DNA from: Streptomyces sp. WM6386
GTDB taxonomy: Bacteria; Actinomycetota; Actinomycetes; Streptomycetales; Streptomycetaceae
Direction of reading: 5' to 3'
NCBI RefSeq assembly: GCF_000972385.1
Contig: NZ_JXTE01000050.1
Span: 1-64,000 of the forward strand
DNA: 64,000 bases
The notes under the pieces are model-generated. The model was given only the letters and a program-made list of their open reading frames with translations. It was not told the DNA's origin and made no database searches. Position 1 is the first letter of the stretch; the number at the start of each line of letters is the position of its first letter. This document shows positions 18,555 through 27,887 of this stretch, in pieces. Both the position numbers and the translations under genes were made by a program.

Positions 18555-19049
18555 GTGCACGAAGACGGGAACGGCGGCGGACGCGGAGATGGCTCCGACG
18601 GGTCCAGGACTGGTCTCGACCAGCCCGAATTCCTGGCGTTGGAACGCGAGTTGACCGTGCTCCTGCGGCGCGCCCGGGCCAACCAGGGCGAGATGGCCCG
18701 CGAGGTCCACCCCGACCTGGAGTCCGCCGCGTACGGGTTGCTGGTGCGGCTCGAGGAGTCCGGTCAGCAGCGCGCCACGGAACTCGCCGCATACATCGGC
18801 GTGGGCAAGGCCACCATGTCCCGCCAGCTGCGCGCCCTGGAGACCCTCGGCCTCGTCACCCGCGCCCCGGACCCCGCGGACGGCCGCGCCTGGCTCGTCG
18901 AACTCACGGCGGAGGGGCGGTCCCGGGTGGGGCGGGTACGCAACGCGCGCCGGGCGCGGTACGCGGGACGGCTGGCGGACTGGAACCCCCGCGAGGTGGC
19001 CGAACTCGCACGGCTTCTGCATGAGCTGAACCGGGGTACGGAGCGCTGA
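18555..19049 (+). CDS. MarR-family transcriptional regulator
   Basis: About 164 residues: a Gly/Asp-rich N-terminus, then a MarR winged helix (ATELAAYIGVGKATMSRQLR as recognition region, and PDPADGRAWLVELTAEGR as the wing). It probably acts as a dimeric ligand-responsive repressor. GTG 18555 is chosen because AGGGA lies nearby; an in-frame TTG at 18510 is possible. It faces the divergent muramidase gene, which may be a target (inference). A hairpin follows at 19050-19073. Confidence 0.8.
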   Translation: MHEDGNGGGRGDGSDGSRTGLDQPEFLALERELTVLLRRARANQGEMAREVHPDLESAAYGLLVRLEESGQQRATELAAYIGVGKATMSRQLRALETLGLVTRAPDPADGRAWLVELTAEGRSRVGRVRNARRARYAGRLADWNPREVAELARLLHELNRGTER

Positions 19050-19073
19050 CCTGGCCGGCGATCGGTGGCCAGG
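19050..19073 (+). terminator. Hairpin after the MarR gene
   Basis: CCTGGCC (19050-19056) pairs with GGCCAGG (19067-19073) directly after the stop codon, between convergent genes. Confidence 0.5.
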
Positions 19074-19127
19074 CCAGCGGGCTCGGCATCTGCGGGGCGG
19101 CCACCGCTCTCGCCGCGTACGGCCGCC

Positions 19128-19916
19128 TCACAACTCCGCGTACACCACCGTCGCATCGTCATGCGTCTTGCTCCGCCCCAGATACACCCGCCCCTCCGCA
19201 TCCGCGCCCTCCAGCTCCCGCACCCGCGCCACCAGCGCGCCCGCCCCCTCCTTTCGTACGAAGGTGAAGCAGTCCGCCCAGTCCCCCTCGCGGAACTTCT
19301 CCACCCACCGCGTCGCCCCGTCCGTCAACGCGGCCAGAGAACGCACCGAGGACCGAGGCAGCACCCCCGTCACCGCCCGTCCCGCCACCGACGGATCGGC
19401 CGCGGCGGTGAAGAAGCCGCCCTCCATGTTGCGGAGGGTCGAGTCGATGAGGGCGTCCGTGGCCAGGGAGGAGCGGGGGAGGCGGGAGAGACGGTCGTCG
19501 AGGACGGCTGTCACCGTGCCGTCCTCCGACTCCAGCAGCAGGGCCGAGTCCGAGAGGACCAGGTACTCCACCGTCCGCGCCGACCAGCGTGCGACAACCA
19601 CCGTGGCCTGTGGTGTGCGTGGGTGAGAAAGGTCACAGGTGTGACCGTGTGACTCGGAGGTACGGGAGATGGCGAGGCTCAATGCCTCGGCCAGCGGAAC
19701 ATCGGGGAGGGAAACGGTCAGTTCGGTCAGTGCGCCACCCAGTCGTGCCGTGAACCAGGGGACGGAATGCAGACACCCCGTCTCGCCCGTCGGCGGCGTG
19801 ACGCCGTCCAGGATCACGAGCGCCCCGCCCTGTCCGGAGGCCGGAAGGGCGACGCTCGCGAAGTCCTCGTTGGGGCGGGTCCGGTCGCCGGGCTCCGAGA
19901 TAAGTTCCGTACGCAT
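19128..19916 (-). CDS. PP2C-like protein phosphatase domain protein
   Basis: A 262-residue protein with PP2C features: RPNEDFASVAL near residue 15 (metal-binding N-E-D), ALVILDGVTPP (the DG motif), LALTDGATRW near residue 205 and a C-terminal THDDATVVYAEL. These place metal-binding Asp residues where PPM-family Ser/Thr phosphatases have them, though the usual DGMGGH is changed to DGVTPP, so activity is uncertain. The start is MRTELISEPG at 19916. No kinase gene is adjacent. Confidence 0.7.
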   Translation of the reverse strand: MRTELISEPGDRTRPNEDFASVALPASGQGGALVILDGVTPPTGETGCLHSVPWFTARLGGALTELTVSLPDVPLAEALSLAISRTSESHGHTCDLSHPRTPQATVVVARWSARTVEYLVLSDSALLLESEDGTVTAVLDDRLSRLPRSSLATDALIDSTLRNMEGGFFTAAADPSVAGRAVTGVLPRSSVRSLAALTDGATRWVEKFREGDWADCFTFVRKEGAGALVARVRELEGADAEGRVYLGRSKTHDDATVVYAEL

Positions 19917-20273
19917 TCGGCCAGTCTGCACGAGCCCTTCACGGTGTTCACAAAAGGCTGGCAATGGTCGCCGGACGGGCGCAGTCGCGCAGGTCAGGCG
20001 CCTGTTTTGGGAGGGAATGGTTCGCTCCGGGAAGGCGTGGTGGCGGATAATGCCATCGGTCGGCGGCGACGTCCAACCGGCCCGCCGATCAAGGTCGCTG
20101 ACCATGCCACCGGAACTTGCTCGCCAACTCCCGTCCGGGGTTCACTCCTTCGGGTGGCGGGTCGGGTGATGCGCGCCCGCTGCCCAGCGGCACTGGGAGG
20201 GTCGGGAAACGTACCCGGTGTGTGACTCCAGTTGACGGAGCGTCACCCGGGCCCATGGGTACACGAGTCAGGA

Positions 20274-22949
20274 ATGCGAGCACCGGTGCAGAAGACGCGG
20301 CCTCGTCGTACGAGCAAGCAGACGGCCCCCGCCGATCCCACCACCGCCGACGGTTCCCCCGTCGGCAAGGGCCGCCCCACCCACGTACGCAACCGGCTGA
20401 TCGTCGCCGCGGCCGTCGTGGCCGCCGCCATCGCCGGAGCCGGCACCCCCTCGATCCTCGCCGGCTCGGGTGAACTGAGCGACTCCCAGGACCTGGTGAC
20501 GCTCGCCGAGCAGACCCAGGACGCCCTGATCCTCGCGCACTCCCTCGCCGACGAGCGGGACGAGGTCACGTCGTACGTCGCCGCCGGACGCGCCAAGTCC
20601 AAGGCGCCCTCCGAGCAGCGCGGCGCCCGCGTCGACCGGCAGGTCGAGGAGTTGCGCGCCGACACCGACACCCCCGCCGACCTCCGTACGGATCTCGAGG
20701 GCATCGCCGCCCTGCGCCGCGCCTCGCTCACCGGCAGGAGCACCGCCCTCGAGGTGCACCGGACCTACTCCGCGGCCATCAACGAGCTGCACCGTCTCGC
20801 CGAGCACCTGGCCGAGCAGATGCCGCCCCGCGCGGGCTCCGGCGCCTACGCGCTCGCCGAGCTCGACTCCGCCGTACAACAGGCGGCCGCCACCCGCGGC
20901 CTGCTCCTCGCGGCGCTCAACGTGCCCCGCACCACCCAGACGGTCACCGACCCGATCACCGGCATCGCCTCCACCGTCGTCACCTCCTCGGCCGCCGACA
21001 CCAAGCAGCGCGACGCCCTCAGCGCCGCCGCCCAGCAGGCCAGGCTGCGCTCCGACGCCGCGCTCGCCGACTTCCACGACACGGCTCCCGAGGCAGCGAA
21101 GAACAGCTACCAGTCCACGGTCACAGGCCCCGAGGTCAACTCCGCCGAGAAGTACCTGGCCGGCCTCACCGACCAGGCCACGCTCTCCGACGGCGAACTC
21201 GACACCAGCACCAAGAAGGCCGACGCCGCCCTCTCCGCCCGCGTGGACCTCATGCGCGGTGTGGAGTCCGCCCTCTACAACCAGCGCACCAAGGACCTCG
21301 CCCAGCTCCGCGACGACGACGTCACCGCGCTGGAGCTGCGCGTCGCGATCCTCGGCGCCCTCATGCTGCTCGCCGTCGGCATCGCCACCGCCATGGCCCG
21401 CACCCTGACCCGCCCCCTCGCCGTCCTGCGCCTGGGATCCGCCCGCCTGGCGCAGTCCGAGGAGCCGACCGCCGAGGAGCCGGTCAAGTTCACCGGCCGC
21501 AACGACGAGTTCGCCCAGGTCGTCCGCTCCGTCAACGCCCTGCACGCGCACGCCGCCGCCGTCCAGGAGCGCGTCGCCACCCTGGAGTCCGACCGCAAGC
21601 ACCTCGTCGGCCAGCGTCAGAAGATGGCCGACGCCCGCGAGGAGCTGCGCACTGAACTCGCCGAGTCCGCCGCCCGGTTGACGCGTCTTCGCGAGAGCAT
21701 CGGCGGCACCTTCGTCAACCTGGCCCTGCGCACCCTCGGCCTGGTGGAACGCCAACTCGCCGTCATCGAGGGCCTGGAGGAGCGCGAACAGGACCCCGAC
21801 CGTCTCGCCACGCTCTTCAAGCTCGACCACTTCGCCACGGTCATGCGCCGCCACAGCGAGAACCTCCTCGTCCTCGCCGGCACGGAACACGTCCAGCAGC
21901 ACGCCGGTCCGGTCCCGCTGGTGGATGTCGTACGGGCGGCGGTGAGCGAGATCGAGCGCTACGAGCGGGTCCGTATCGCGGCCCTGCCCCCGCACGCGCA
22001 TGTCGCGGGCTTCGCGGCCGACGACCTGTCCCACCTCCTGGCCGAACTGATGGAGAACGCCACGTCGTCCTCCCCGCCGGACATGCCCGTCGAGGTCTCC
22101 GGCTGGCTGCTGGAGAGCGGCGAGGTCATGCTCTCCGTCCAGGACGAGGGCATCGGCGTGACCGACGAGCGGCTGACCCGCCTCAACTCCCGCCTCGCCG
22201 ACTTCGACCCGGACTCCCCGTACGACCAGGAGGGCGAGGAGGGCCTCGGCCTCGGTCTGTACGTCGTCGCCCGCCTCGCCCACCGCCACGGTGTCCGCGT
22301 TCAGCTCCGCGAGCAGAAGCAGGGCGGCATCGCCGCCGTGGTCGTCCTCCCGAAGGGCCTGCTGGCACCGGAACCGTCCGCCGCGGTCCCCTCCACCGCC
22401 CCGCTGTCCGGCACCACCCACACCTTCTCCCTCCCGGGCGCCGACGCGGAGGCCAACTCCAACGTCCTGCCCACCCGTTCGGGCACCGGCGACGTGCTGG
22501 TGGCCCTGGCGGAGAAGGCGGTACGGACGTCGGAGCGGGCAGGGGAGGAGAGCCCTGCCGAGACGACGATGGAGCTGCTGGTACCGATTCCGGCGGAGCC
22601 CGAGGCAACCCCTGAACCCGTGGCCGCCGACGGTGAGGAACCCCCACAGGGGCCACCCGCATCCGACGACGAGACCGAACACGAGCGCACCCCGGACGAG
22701 GACCAGCTCACCGCGAAGGGCCTCCCCAAGCGCACACCCAAGATCACCGCGCCCGCGACCACACCGCGCCCGCGAAACAGTTCCGTGGACGCCGAAGCCC
22801 TCCGCCGGAGGCTCGGCGGCTTCCGCCGGGGGGCGGAGGCCGGCTACCGCGACGTGGAAGCAGAGATCGCCGAACAGACGGGTCAGACGAGGACACCCGC
22901 ACACAGCGAAGAATCCACGGGGGGAACTCCCGAGGAGGCAAGCAGTTGA
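20274..22949 (+). CDS. cvnA: Conservon sensor kinase-like protein CvnA
   Basis: An 891-residue membrane protein that opens a conservon operon. One membrane helix lies near residues 39-57 (RLIVAAAVVAAAIAGAGT), a large external helical domain resembling the nitrate-sensing (NIT) type follows, and a second helix lies near residue 365 (LRVAILGALMLLAVGIATAM). Then come a HAMP-like linker, a dimerisation region with DHFATVMRRHSENLLVL, and a HATPase with the N box ELMENATSSSPP, DEGIGV and GLGLGLYVVARLA. The C-terminal 200 residues are disordered. Conservon kinases work with the roadblock, DUF742 and GTPase proteins encoded next, like a eukaryotic G-protein relay. The start is ATG 20274, with TTG 20232 as the alternative. 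Confidence 0.88.
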   Translation: MRAPVQKTRPRRTSKQTAPADPTTADGSPVGKGRPTHVRNRLIVAAAVVAAAIAGAGTPSILAGSGELSDSQDLVTLAEQTQDALILAHSLADERDEVTSYVAAGRAKSKAPSEQRGARVDRQVEELRADTDTPADLRTDLEGIAALRRASLTGRSTALEVHRTYSAAINELHRLAEHLAEQMPPRAGSGAYALAELDSAVQQAAATRGLLLAALNVPRTTQTVTDPITGIASTVVTSSAADTKQRDALSAAAQQARLRSDAALADFHDTAPEAAKNSYQSTVTGPEVNSAEKYLAGLTDQATLSDGELDTSTKKADAALSARVDLMRGVESALYNQRTKDLAQLRDDDVTALELRVAILGALMLLAVGIATAMARTLTRPLAVLRLGSARLAQSEEPTAEEPVKFTGRNDEFAQVVRSVNALHAHAAAVQERVATLESDRKHLVGQRQKMADAREELRTELAESAARLTRLRESIGGTFVNLALRTLGLVERQLAVIEGLEEREQDPDRLATLFKLDHFATVMRRHSENLLVLAGTEHVQQHAGPVPLVDVVRAAVSEIERYERVRIAALPPHAHVAGFAADDLSHLLAELMENATSSSPPDMPVEVSGWLLESGEVMLSVQDEGIGVTDERLTRLNSRLADFDPDSPYDQEGEEGLGLGLYVVARLAHRHGVRVQLREQKQGGIAAVVVLPKGLLAPEPSAAVPSTAPLSGTTHTFSLPGADAEANSNVLPTRSGTGDVLVALAEKAVRTSERAGEESPAETTMELLVPIPAEPEATPEPVAADGEEPPQGPPASDDETEHERTPDEDQLTAKGLPKRTPKITAPATTPRPRNSSVDAEALRRRLGGFRRGAEAGYRDVEAEIAEQTGQTRTPAHSEESTGGTPEEASS

Positions 22950-23446
22950 CCGCGCCCAGTACCTTCGGACTGAGCAGTGAAGCCCGCAACCTGCACTGGC
23001 TGCTGACGAACCTGGTCGAGGAGGTGCCGGGCATCCAGTCAGTAGCGGTGGTCTCATCGGACGGCCTGCTCCTGCTCTCCTCCGACCCCGGAACCAACGA
23101 CGAGGCCCGTCAGACCCGCACCACCCCGAAGGGCCCACGAGGCTCCTCCGCCGACCTCGCGACCATCGTGTCCGGCATCGGCAGCCTCACCATCGGCGCC
23201 GCCAAGCTCATGGAGTCGGGCGGGGTGAAGCACACCATGGTCGCGATGGACGAGGGCAGTCTGTTCGTGATGTCGATCAGCGACGGCTCGCTGCTCGGTG
23301 TGCACGGCTCCGCGGACAGTGACATGAGCGTCGTGGCGTACCACATGGCCTTGTTCGTCGGCCGTGCCGGGCATGTGCTGACCCCCGAACTCCGCAGCGA
23401 GCTACGGCAGTCGCTGGAGTCCGAGACCACGGGGGGCGCGCGATGA
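22946..23446 (+). CDS. cvnB: Roadblock/LC7 protein CvnB
   Basis: A 166-residue roadblock/LC7-domain protein (HWLLTNLVEEVPGIQSVAVV, SSDGLLLLSSD, LFVMSISDGSLLGV). Such proteins modulate small GTPases. It starts with TTG that overlaps the cvnA stop by four bases, and its own stop overlaps cvnC by ATGA, so the operon is translationally coupled. It probably bridges CvnA and CvnD at the membrane. Confidence 0.9.
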   Translation: MTAPSTFGLSSEARNLHWLLTNLVEEVPGIQSVAVVSSDGLLLLSSDPGTNDEARQTRTTPKGPRGSSADLATIVSGIGSLTIGAAKLMESGGVKHTMVAMDEGSLFVMSISDGSLLGVHGSADSDMSVVAYHMALFVGRAGHVLTPELRSELRQSLESETTGGAR

Positions 23447-23850
23447 CCGGCCATCCGAACCTCCCCGTCCGCGGCGGCGACCGCAAGCCCGCCCGTGTCC
23501 GCCCGTACTCGCTCACCGGCGGCCGCACCCGATTCGGCCACGTCCTCCTCGTGGAGACGTTCGTCGCGGCACTGGAAGCCCCCGAGGAACGCAAGGAACT
23601 GACGAAAGGTTCACTCAACTCCCGCGTCATGCCGGAGATGCGGGCCATCGTCGAACTCTGCCGCCGTATGCGCACGGTGGCCGAGATCGCCGCGCTGCTG
23701 AAGATGCCGCTCGGCGTGGTCCGCGTGCTCCTGAGCGACCTCGCGGACCAGGGAAAGATCCGTGTGTACGGCACCGGCACCGGTCACGGCACCGGCCGCC
23801 CGGACCGCGCTCTGCTCGAAAGGGTGCTGAGTGGACTCCGTCGTCTCTGA
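23443..23850 (+). CDS. cvnC: DUF742 protein CvnC
   Basis: A 135-residue DUF742 protein (RPYSLTGGRTR near residue 23, PEMRAIVELCRRMRTVAEIAA as a helix-turn-helix-like element, LLSDLADQGKIRVY). It is the third component of all conservons. ATGA overlap with cvnB and a 20-base overlap with cvnD show tight coupling. DNA binding has been suggested for the fold, but its role in the complex is not settled. Confidence 0.9.
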   Translation: MTGHPNLPVRGGDRKPARVRPYSLTGGRTRFGHVLLVETFVAALEAPEERKELTKGSLNSRVMPEMRAIVELCRRMRTVAEIAALLKMPLGVVRVLLSDLADQGKIRVYGTGTGHGTGRPDRALLERVLSGLRRL

Positions 23851-24475
23851 CGCCGCTCGTGGCGTCGCCCCACTCGTCGACGTCGAAAGCGACGACAACC
23901 TCAGGTCCTGGCAGACGGACCGCGCCCGGGCCCCGATCGCGACGAAGATAGTCGTGGCCGGCGGCTTCGGCGTCGGCAAGACCACGCTCGTCACCGCCGT
24001 CTCGGAGATCACGCCCCTGCAGACCGAGGCGCTGATGACCGAGGCGAGCGAGGAGACCGACGACCTCACCGCCACGCCCGGCAAGCTCACCACCACCGTG
24101 GCCATGGACTTCGGCCGCCTCACGCTCGACGACGACCTGGTGCTCTATCTGTTCGGCACGCCGGGCCAGCAGCGGTTCTGGTTCATGTGGGACGACCTGG
24201 TGCGCGGCGCGATCGGCGCGGTCGTCCTGGCCGACACCCGCCGTCTGAAGGACTGCTTCCCGGCGCTCGACTACTTCGAGAGCTGCGGGCTGCCGTACGT
24301 CGTCGCGGTCAACCACTTCGACGAAAGCGAGCTGTTCGAACCGGAGGACGTGCGGGAGGCGTTGACGATCCCCGCGCACATCCCTGTAATGATCACGGAT
24401 GCGCGCCGCAGGATCTCGGTGATCGAGAGCCTCCTGGCCCTCGTCCGCCACGCGCTGGACGAAACACCTGAGTAG
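23831..24475 (+). CDS. cvnD: Conservon GTP-binding protein CvnD
   Basis: A 214-residue small GTPase. P-loop GGFGVGKTTLVTAVSE near residue 40, switch region TTVAMDFGRL, LFGTPGQQRFWFMWD (the DxxG equivalent) and NHFDESELF in place of NKxD. It is the G-protein of the conservon relay and would cycle between GTP and GDP states under CvnA-C control. GTG 23831 lies inside the cvnC end. A StyA-like monooxygenase gene follows after 25 bases, making it the likely effector or partner. Confidence 0.9.
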   Translation: MDSVVSDAARGVAPLVDVESDDNLRSWQTDRARAPIATKIVVAGGFGVGKTTLVTAVSEITPLQTEALMTEASEETDDLTATPGKLTTTVAMDFGRLTLDDDLVLYLFGTPGQQRFWFMWDDLVRGAIGAVVLADTRRLKDCFPALDYFESCGLPYVVAVNHFDESELFEPEDVREALTIPAHIPVMITDARRRISVIESLLALVRHALDETPE

Positions 24476-24500
24476 TCGCGACCTAGGAGCCACCACCCGT

Positions 24501-25748
24501 ATGCGGAAGATACTCGTCGTAGGAGCCGGCCAGTCCGGTCTCCAGCTCGCCCTCGGACTCCAGTCGCACGGGTACGAGGTCACCCTGATGTCGAACCGGA
24601 CGGCGGACGAGATCCGCTCCGGCCGGGTCATGTCGACGCAGTGCATGTTCCACACGGCACTGCAGCACGAGCGCGATCTCCAGCTGAACTTCTGGGAGTC
24701 CCAGGCCCCGAAGATCGAAGGACTCGGCGTCTCGGTCGCGGCCCCCGGCTCGTGGGCCGAGGGCCCCGCGGCCCGTGCGATCGACTGGGTGGGCAAGCTC
24801 GACGGGTACGCGCAGTCGGTCGACCAGCGCGTGAAGATGGCCGGCTGGATGGAGACGTTCGCCCAGCGTGGCGGACAGCTCGTCATCCACGGCACGGCGG
24901 TCTCCGACCTCGACTACTTCTCCCGTACGTACGACCTGGTGCTGGTGTCGGCGGGCAAGGGCGAGCTGGTGTCGATGTTCGGCCGGGACGCCTCCCGTTC
25001 GCCTTACACCGAGCCGCAGCGCGCGCTGGCCGTGTCGTACGTCCACGGCCTGGGCCCCCGGCCCGAGCACCCGGAGTACGACGCGGTCCGCTGCAACCTG
25101 GTCCCCGGCGTCGGCGAGCTCTTCATCATGCCGACCCTCACGACCTCCGGCCGCGCGGACATCCTGTTCTGGGAGGGCATACCCGGCGGCCCGCTCGACG
25201 TCTTCAACGGCGTCAAGGACCCCGCGGAACACCTCTCCCTGACCCTGGAACTCATGGAGACGTTCACGCCGTGGGAGTACGCGCGGGCCACGAAGGTCGA
25301 ACTGACCGACGCCGGCGGCACGTTGGCGGGCCGGTACGCGCCCACCGTCCGTAACCCCATCGGCCGTCTTCCCGGTGGCGGCCTCGTCCTCGGTGTCGCC
25401 GACGTGGTCGTCGCGAACGACCCGATCACCGGCCAGGGCTCCAACTCCGCCGCCAAGTGCGCCGCTTCGTACCTCGCGTCGATCCTGGAGCGCGGGGAGA
25501 AGGAGTTCGACGAGGAGTGGATGCGGGGGACGTTCGACCGCTACTGGGACACGGCCCAGCACGTCACCAAGTGGACGAACGCGATGCTGGCCCCGCCGCC
25601 GGAGCACATCCTGAACCTCATCGGTGCGGCAGGGCAGTTGCAGCCCGCCGCCGACCGGTTCGCCAACGCCTTCGACGACCCGGCCGACTTCGAGAACTTC
25701 TTCTACGAGCCCGACAAGACCGCGGCCTACCTCGCCTCGCTGTCCTGA
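24501..25748 (+). CDS. StyA-type styrene/indole monooxygenase family flavoprotein
   Basis: A 415-residue FAD monooxygenase of the styrene/indole monooxygenase group. Rossmann dinucleotide motif VVGAGQSGLQLALGL at residues 6-20, a substrate-binding central sheet, and the second FAD motif near residue 290-320 (GLVLGVADVVVANDPITGQG, then SNSAAKCA). True StyA needs reduced FAD from a StyB reductase, and no such gene is adjacent. It begins 25 bases after cvnD, so it appears to be the fifth gene of this conservon, as P450 genes are in others. Its last 22 bases overlap the convergent NlpC/P60 gene. Substrate unknown. Confidence 0.82.
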   Translation: MRKILVVGAGQSGLQLALGLQSHGYEVTLMSNRTADEIRSGRVMSTQCMFHTALQHERDLQLNFWESQAPKIEGLGVSVAAPGSWAEGPAARAIDWVGKLDGYAQSVDQRVKMAGWMETFAQRGGQLVIHGTAVSDLDYFSRTYDLVLVSAGKGELVSMFGRDASRSPYTEPQRALAVSYVHGLGPRPEHPEYDAVRCNLVPGVGELFIMPTLTTSGRADILFWEGIPGGPLDVFNGVKDPAEHLSLTLELMETFTPWEYARATKVELTDAGGTLAGRYAPTVRNPIGRLPGGGLVLGVADVVVANDPITGQGSNSAAKCAASYLASILERGEKEFDEEWMRGTFDRYWDTAQHVTKWTNAMLAPPPEHILNLIGAAGQLQPAADRFANAFDDPADFENFFYEPDKTAAYLASLS

Positions 25749-26776
25749 TCAGGGCGTACGGCTCCGAGGATCGGGTTCGACGCGATCGGCGACACCTTGA
25801 CCTTCTCGCCGGTCCTCGGAGCCTGGACGATCTCGCCCTTGCCCAGGTACATCGCCACGTGCGTGGCGTCGGCGAAGTAGATCACCAGGTCGCCGGGGCG
25901 CAGTTCCTTCAGAGGGATACGAGGGAGCCGCGCCCACTGCTCCTCGCTGGTCCGGGGGATGGGCGTCCCCGCATGACCCCACGCCTGTGAGGTCAGACCT
26001 GAGCAGTCGTACTCCTTCGGCCCCTCCGCACCCCACTTGTACGGCTTCCCCAGCTGGTCCATGGCGTAGCGCACCGCCTTGTCGCCCCGGTCCGACGGCT
26101 TGCGGTCCTTGTCGCTCAGGGCACCCGACGCGATGAGGTCGTCCTGGGCCTCGGTGATCTCGTCCTCCTCGAACCTGGCGAGCTCCCGCAACTGCTCCTC
26201 GCTCAAGGAGGAGAGCAGCTCCTCGACGTCGCGCAGCTTCTTCCGTACGCCGTCCCGGTCCCTCTTCTGGCGTGCGGCCAGCGTGAGTTGGGCGTCCAAC
26301 GCCTTGCGGGCCTCGCGCGCCACGCCGTCGGCCTTCTTCTCGCTGCCGGTCAGGCGGCCGACCGTCTCGGCGCGTTCCCGGGCCAACTGGCCGATGACAT
26401 GGCCCTGGTCGAGGGCGTGCTGGGGGTCGCGGGCCAGGAGCAGCCGGACGTACGGGGAGATGTTGGTGCTGTTCTGGTACTGCTGGCGGGCCAGGCGGCC
26501 GGCCGCGCCCCGGCTGTCGTGGAGCGAGAGCCGGGCCCGCGACAGCGCGGTGTCCAGGCGGAGCACCTGCGCCTTCTGCTTCTTCAGCTTCTCCTCGGTC
26601 GCGTTGTACGTCTCCGTGGCCTGCTCCGCCTCCCGGTACAGGCGCTGAAGGTCCGTCAGCAGTTCGGCGACGGTGCGCTCACCGGGTTCCGGTACGGCGT
26701 TCGCGGGCACGGGCGCCAGGGCTGTACCGGCCGCGATCGCCGCCGTACACGCCAGGCGCAGAAGCCTTCCTGACAC
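25727..26776 (-). CDS. Secreted NlpC/P60 peptidoglycan endopeptidase
   Basis: A 349-residue RipA-like cell-wall hydrolase. Signal peptide (RLLRLACTAAIAAGTALAPV), a long coiled-coil region (about 45-215) and a C-terminal NlpC/P60 domain with catalytic Cys in YDCSGLTSQAW, His in DATHVAMYLG and a following polar residue. It probably cleaves stem peptides, with the coiled coil holding it inactive until needed. The start is GTG 26776 behind the strong ribosome site GGAGGTGATGAC. It converges on the StyA-like gene with a 22-base overlap. Confidence 0.88.
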   Translation of the reverse strand: MSGRLLRLACTAAIAAGTALAPVPANAVPEPGERTVAELLTDLQRLYREAEQATETYNATEEKLKKQKAQVLRLDTALSRARLSLHDSRGAAGRLARQQYQNSTNISPYVRLLLARDPQHALDQGHVIGQLARERAETVGRLTGSEKKADGVAREARKALDAQLTLAARQKRDRDGVRKKLRDVEELLSSLSEEQLRELARFEEDEITEAQDDLIASGALSDKDRKPSDRGDKAVRYAMDQLGKPYKWGAEGPKEYDCSGLTSQAWGHAGTPIPRTSEEQWARLPRIPLKELRPGDLVIYFADATHVAMYLGKGEIVQAPRTGEKVKVSPIASNPILGAVRPDQDSEAR

Positions 26777-26879
26777 GTCATCACCTCCGGTGCGGGACAG
26801 CCACTCTGTTCCGCACGGCGAGCATGGGACGGGTCGGGAGGGCGCGCGCGTCGAGCGTGCGCGGTTCGGCCCAATCACG

Positions 26880-27191
26880 TCACCCGTCGGTGTCCTCCCG
26901 CTTGCCGCCCGGCGTGGCGTCGGGCTTGGTGGCGGGTTTCGACCATGGCCAGCGCGGACGGGAGGGCGTGCCCTCGGGCTCGTACTCGTACTTCCACCCC
27001 TGCTGGAGGCCGAGCCGTTTGCTCTGGCCCCGTGGGACGCGGCGGTAGACCAGCACGGTGGGCGGGCCGCCGGCGGCGTCCGGGACCGGGATGCGGTACT
27101 GCTTGGGCGGGTGGCCGGTGGGGCCCAGGAGGACGGGCAGTACGCGGCCGTCCATCGGTCCGCCCTCGAAGGGGGTGTCTTCGCTCTTCAC
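26880..27191 (-). CDS. Hypothetical basic protein
   Basis: A 103-residue protein rich in Pro, Gly, Arg and Lys (VLVYRRVPRGQSKRLGLQQG, WKYEYEPEGTPSRP), starting GTG 27191. No membrane segment or known domain. It is next to the TetR gene with a 10-base gap and could be co-transcribed with it. Confidence 0.6.
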   Translation of the reverse strand: MKSEDTPFEGGPMDGRVLPVLLGPTGHPPKQYRIPVPDAAGGPPTVLVYRRVPRGQSKRLGLQQGWKYEYEPEGTPSRPRWPWSKPATKPDATPGGKREDTDG

Positions 27192-27201
27192 GGGACCAGT
27201 C

Positions 27202-27849
27202 TCAGATAGGCGACGTGAGGTTCTGCGCCAGCGTCGCCGTCTGCGGGTCGCGGGCGGCGGTGACGGTGAGTACGGCGACGAACTGCTCGACCAGCCAGTC
27301 GCGGAGCTCGTCGACGGGGGGTTGCTTGCCCTCGTCGAGCCAGATCAGGGACGCCGCCTCCACGGCGGTGATCCACATGCGTACGGTCATGCGGAGCCTC
27401 AGGCCGGGTTCGCTGACCCCGAGATGGCTGAGGATGTGCTCGGCCGCGGCTCGGCGTACGCCGTCCACGATGGCGGTGGTGCGGGACGTCTCGACCACGC
27501 TGCCGCCCTGGAGCAGGGCGCTGAACCCGGTGTCGTGCTGGTCGACGAAGGCGAGGTAGCGGTCGAGGGCACGGGAGAGACGGATGAGGAGCGGGCCCTC
27601 GCGGGGCTCGTCGAAGCACTGCTGGAGTTCATCGGCGGCGGATCTGAGGGCGGCCTCGTACAGCTGCTGTTTGCCGCCGGGGAAGTACCGGTACACCAGG
27701 GGCCGCGAGACTCCGGCCGCCTCCGCCACGTCGTCGAGAGACACGTCCTCGGGTGCGCGGTGCGCGAAGAGGCCGAGGGCGGACTGGAGAAGCTGGGTGC
27801 GGCGCTCCTCGACACTCAGACGGCGATAGGCGGGCGCGGCAGGGGTCAT
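27202..27849 (-). CDS. TetR-family transcriptional regulator
   Basis: A 215-residue TetR repressor. The HTH lies at residues 20-60 (VSLDDVAEAAGVSRPLVYRY with FPGGKQQLYEAAL), followed by an all-helical ligand domain (CFDEPREGPLLIRLSRALDRY). The start is MTPAAPAYRRL at 27849; the open frame extends further but runs through a repeat. The adjacent divergent diiron-oxygenase genes share an inverted repeat at 28960-28973 that could be its operator (inference). Confidence 0.85.
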   Translation of the reverse strand: MTPAAPAYRRLSVEERRTQLLQSALGLFAHRAPEDVSLDDVAEAAGVSRPLVYRYFPGGKQQLYEAALRSAADELQQCFDEPREGPLLIRLSRALDRYLAFVDQHDTGFSALLQGGSVVETSRTTAIVDGVRRAAAEHILSHLGVSEPGLRLRMTVRMWITAVEAASLIWLDEGKQPPVDELRDWLVEQFVAVLTVTAARDPQTATLAQNLTSPI

Positions 27850-27887
27850 GCCTCGAAGGGTAGTCGGCCGTCCGCGGGTCCGTTGTG

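Noticed and set aside
20268..23138. A 956-residue minus-strand frame opposite cvnA
   Set aside because: Shadow frame with Gly/Val/Arg-rich composition; the plus strand has clear kinase motifs.
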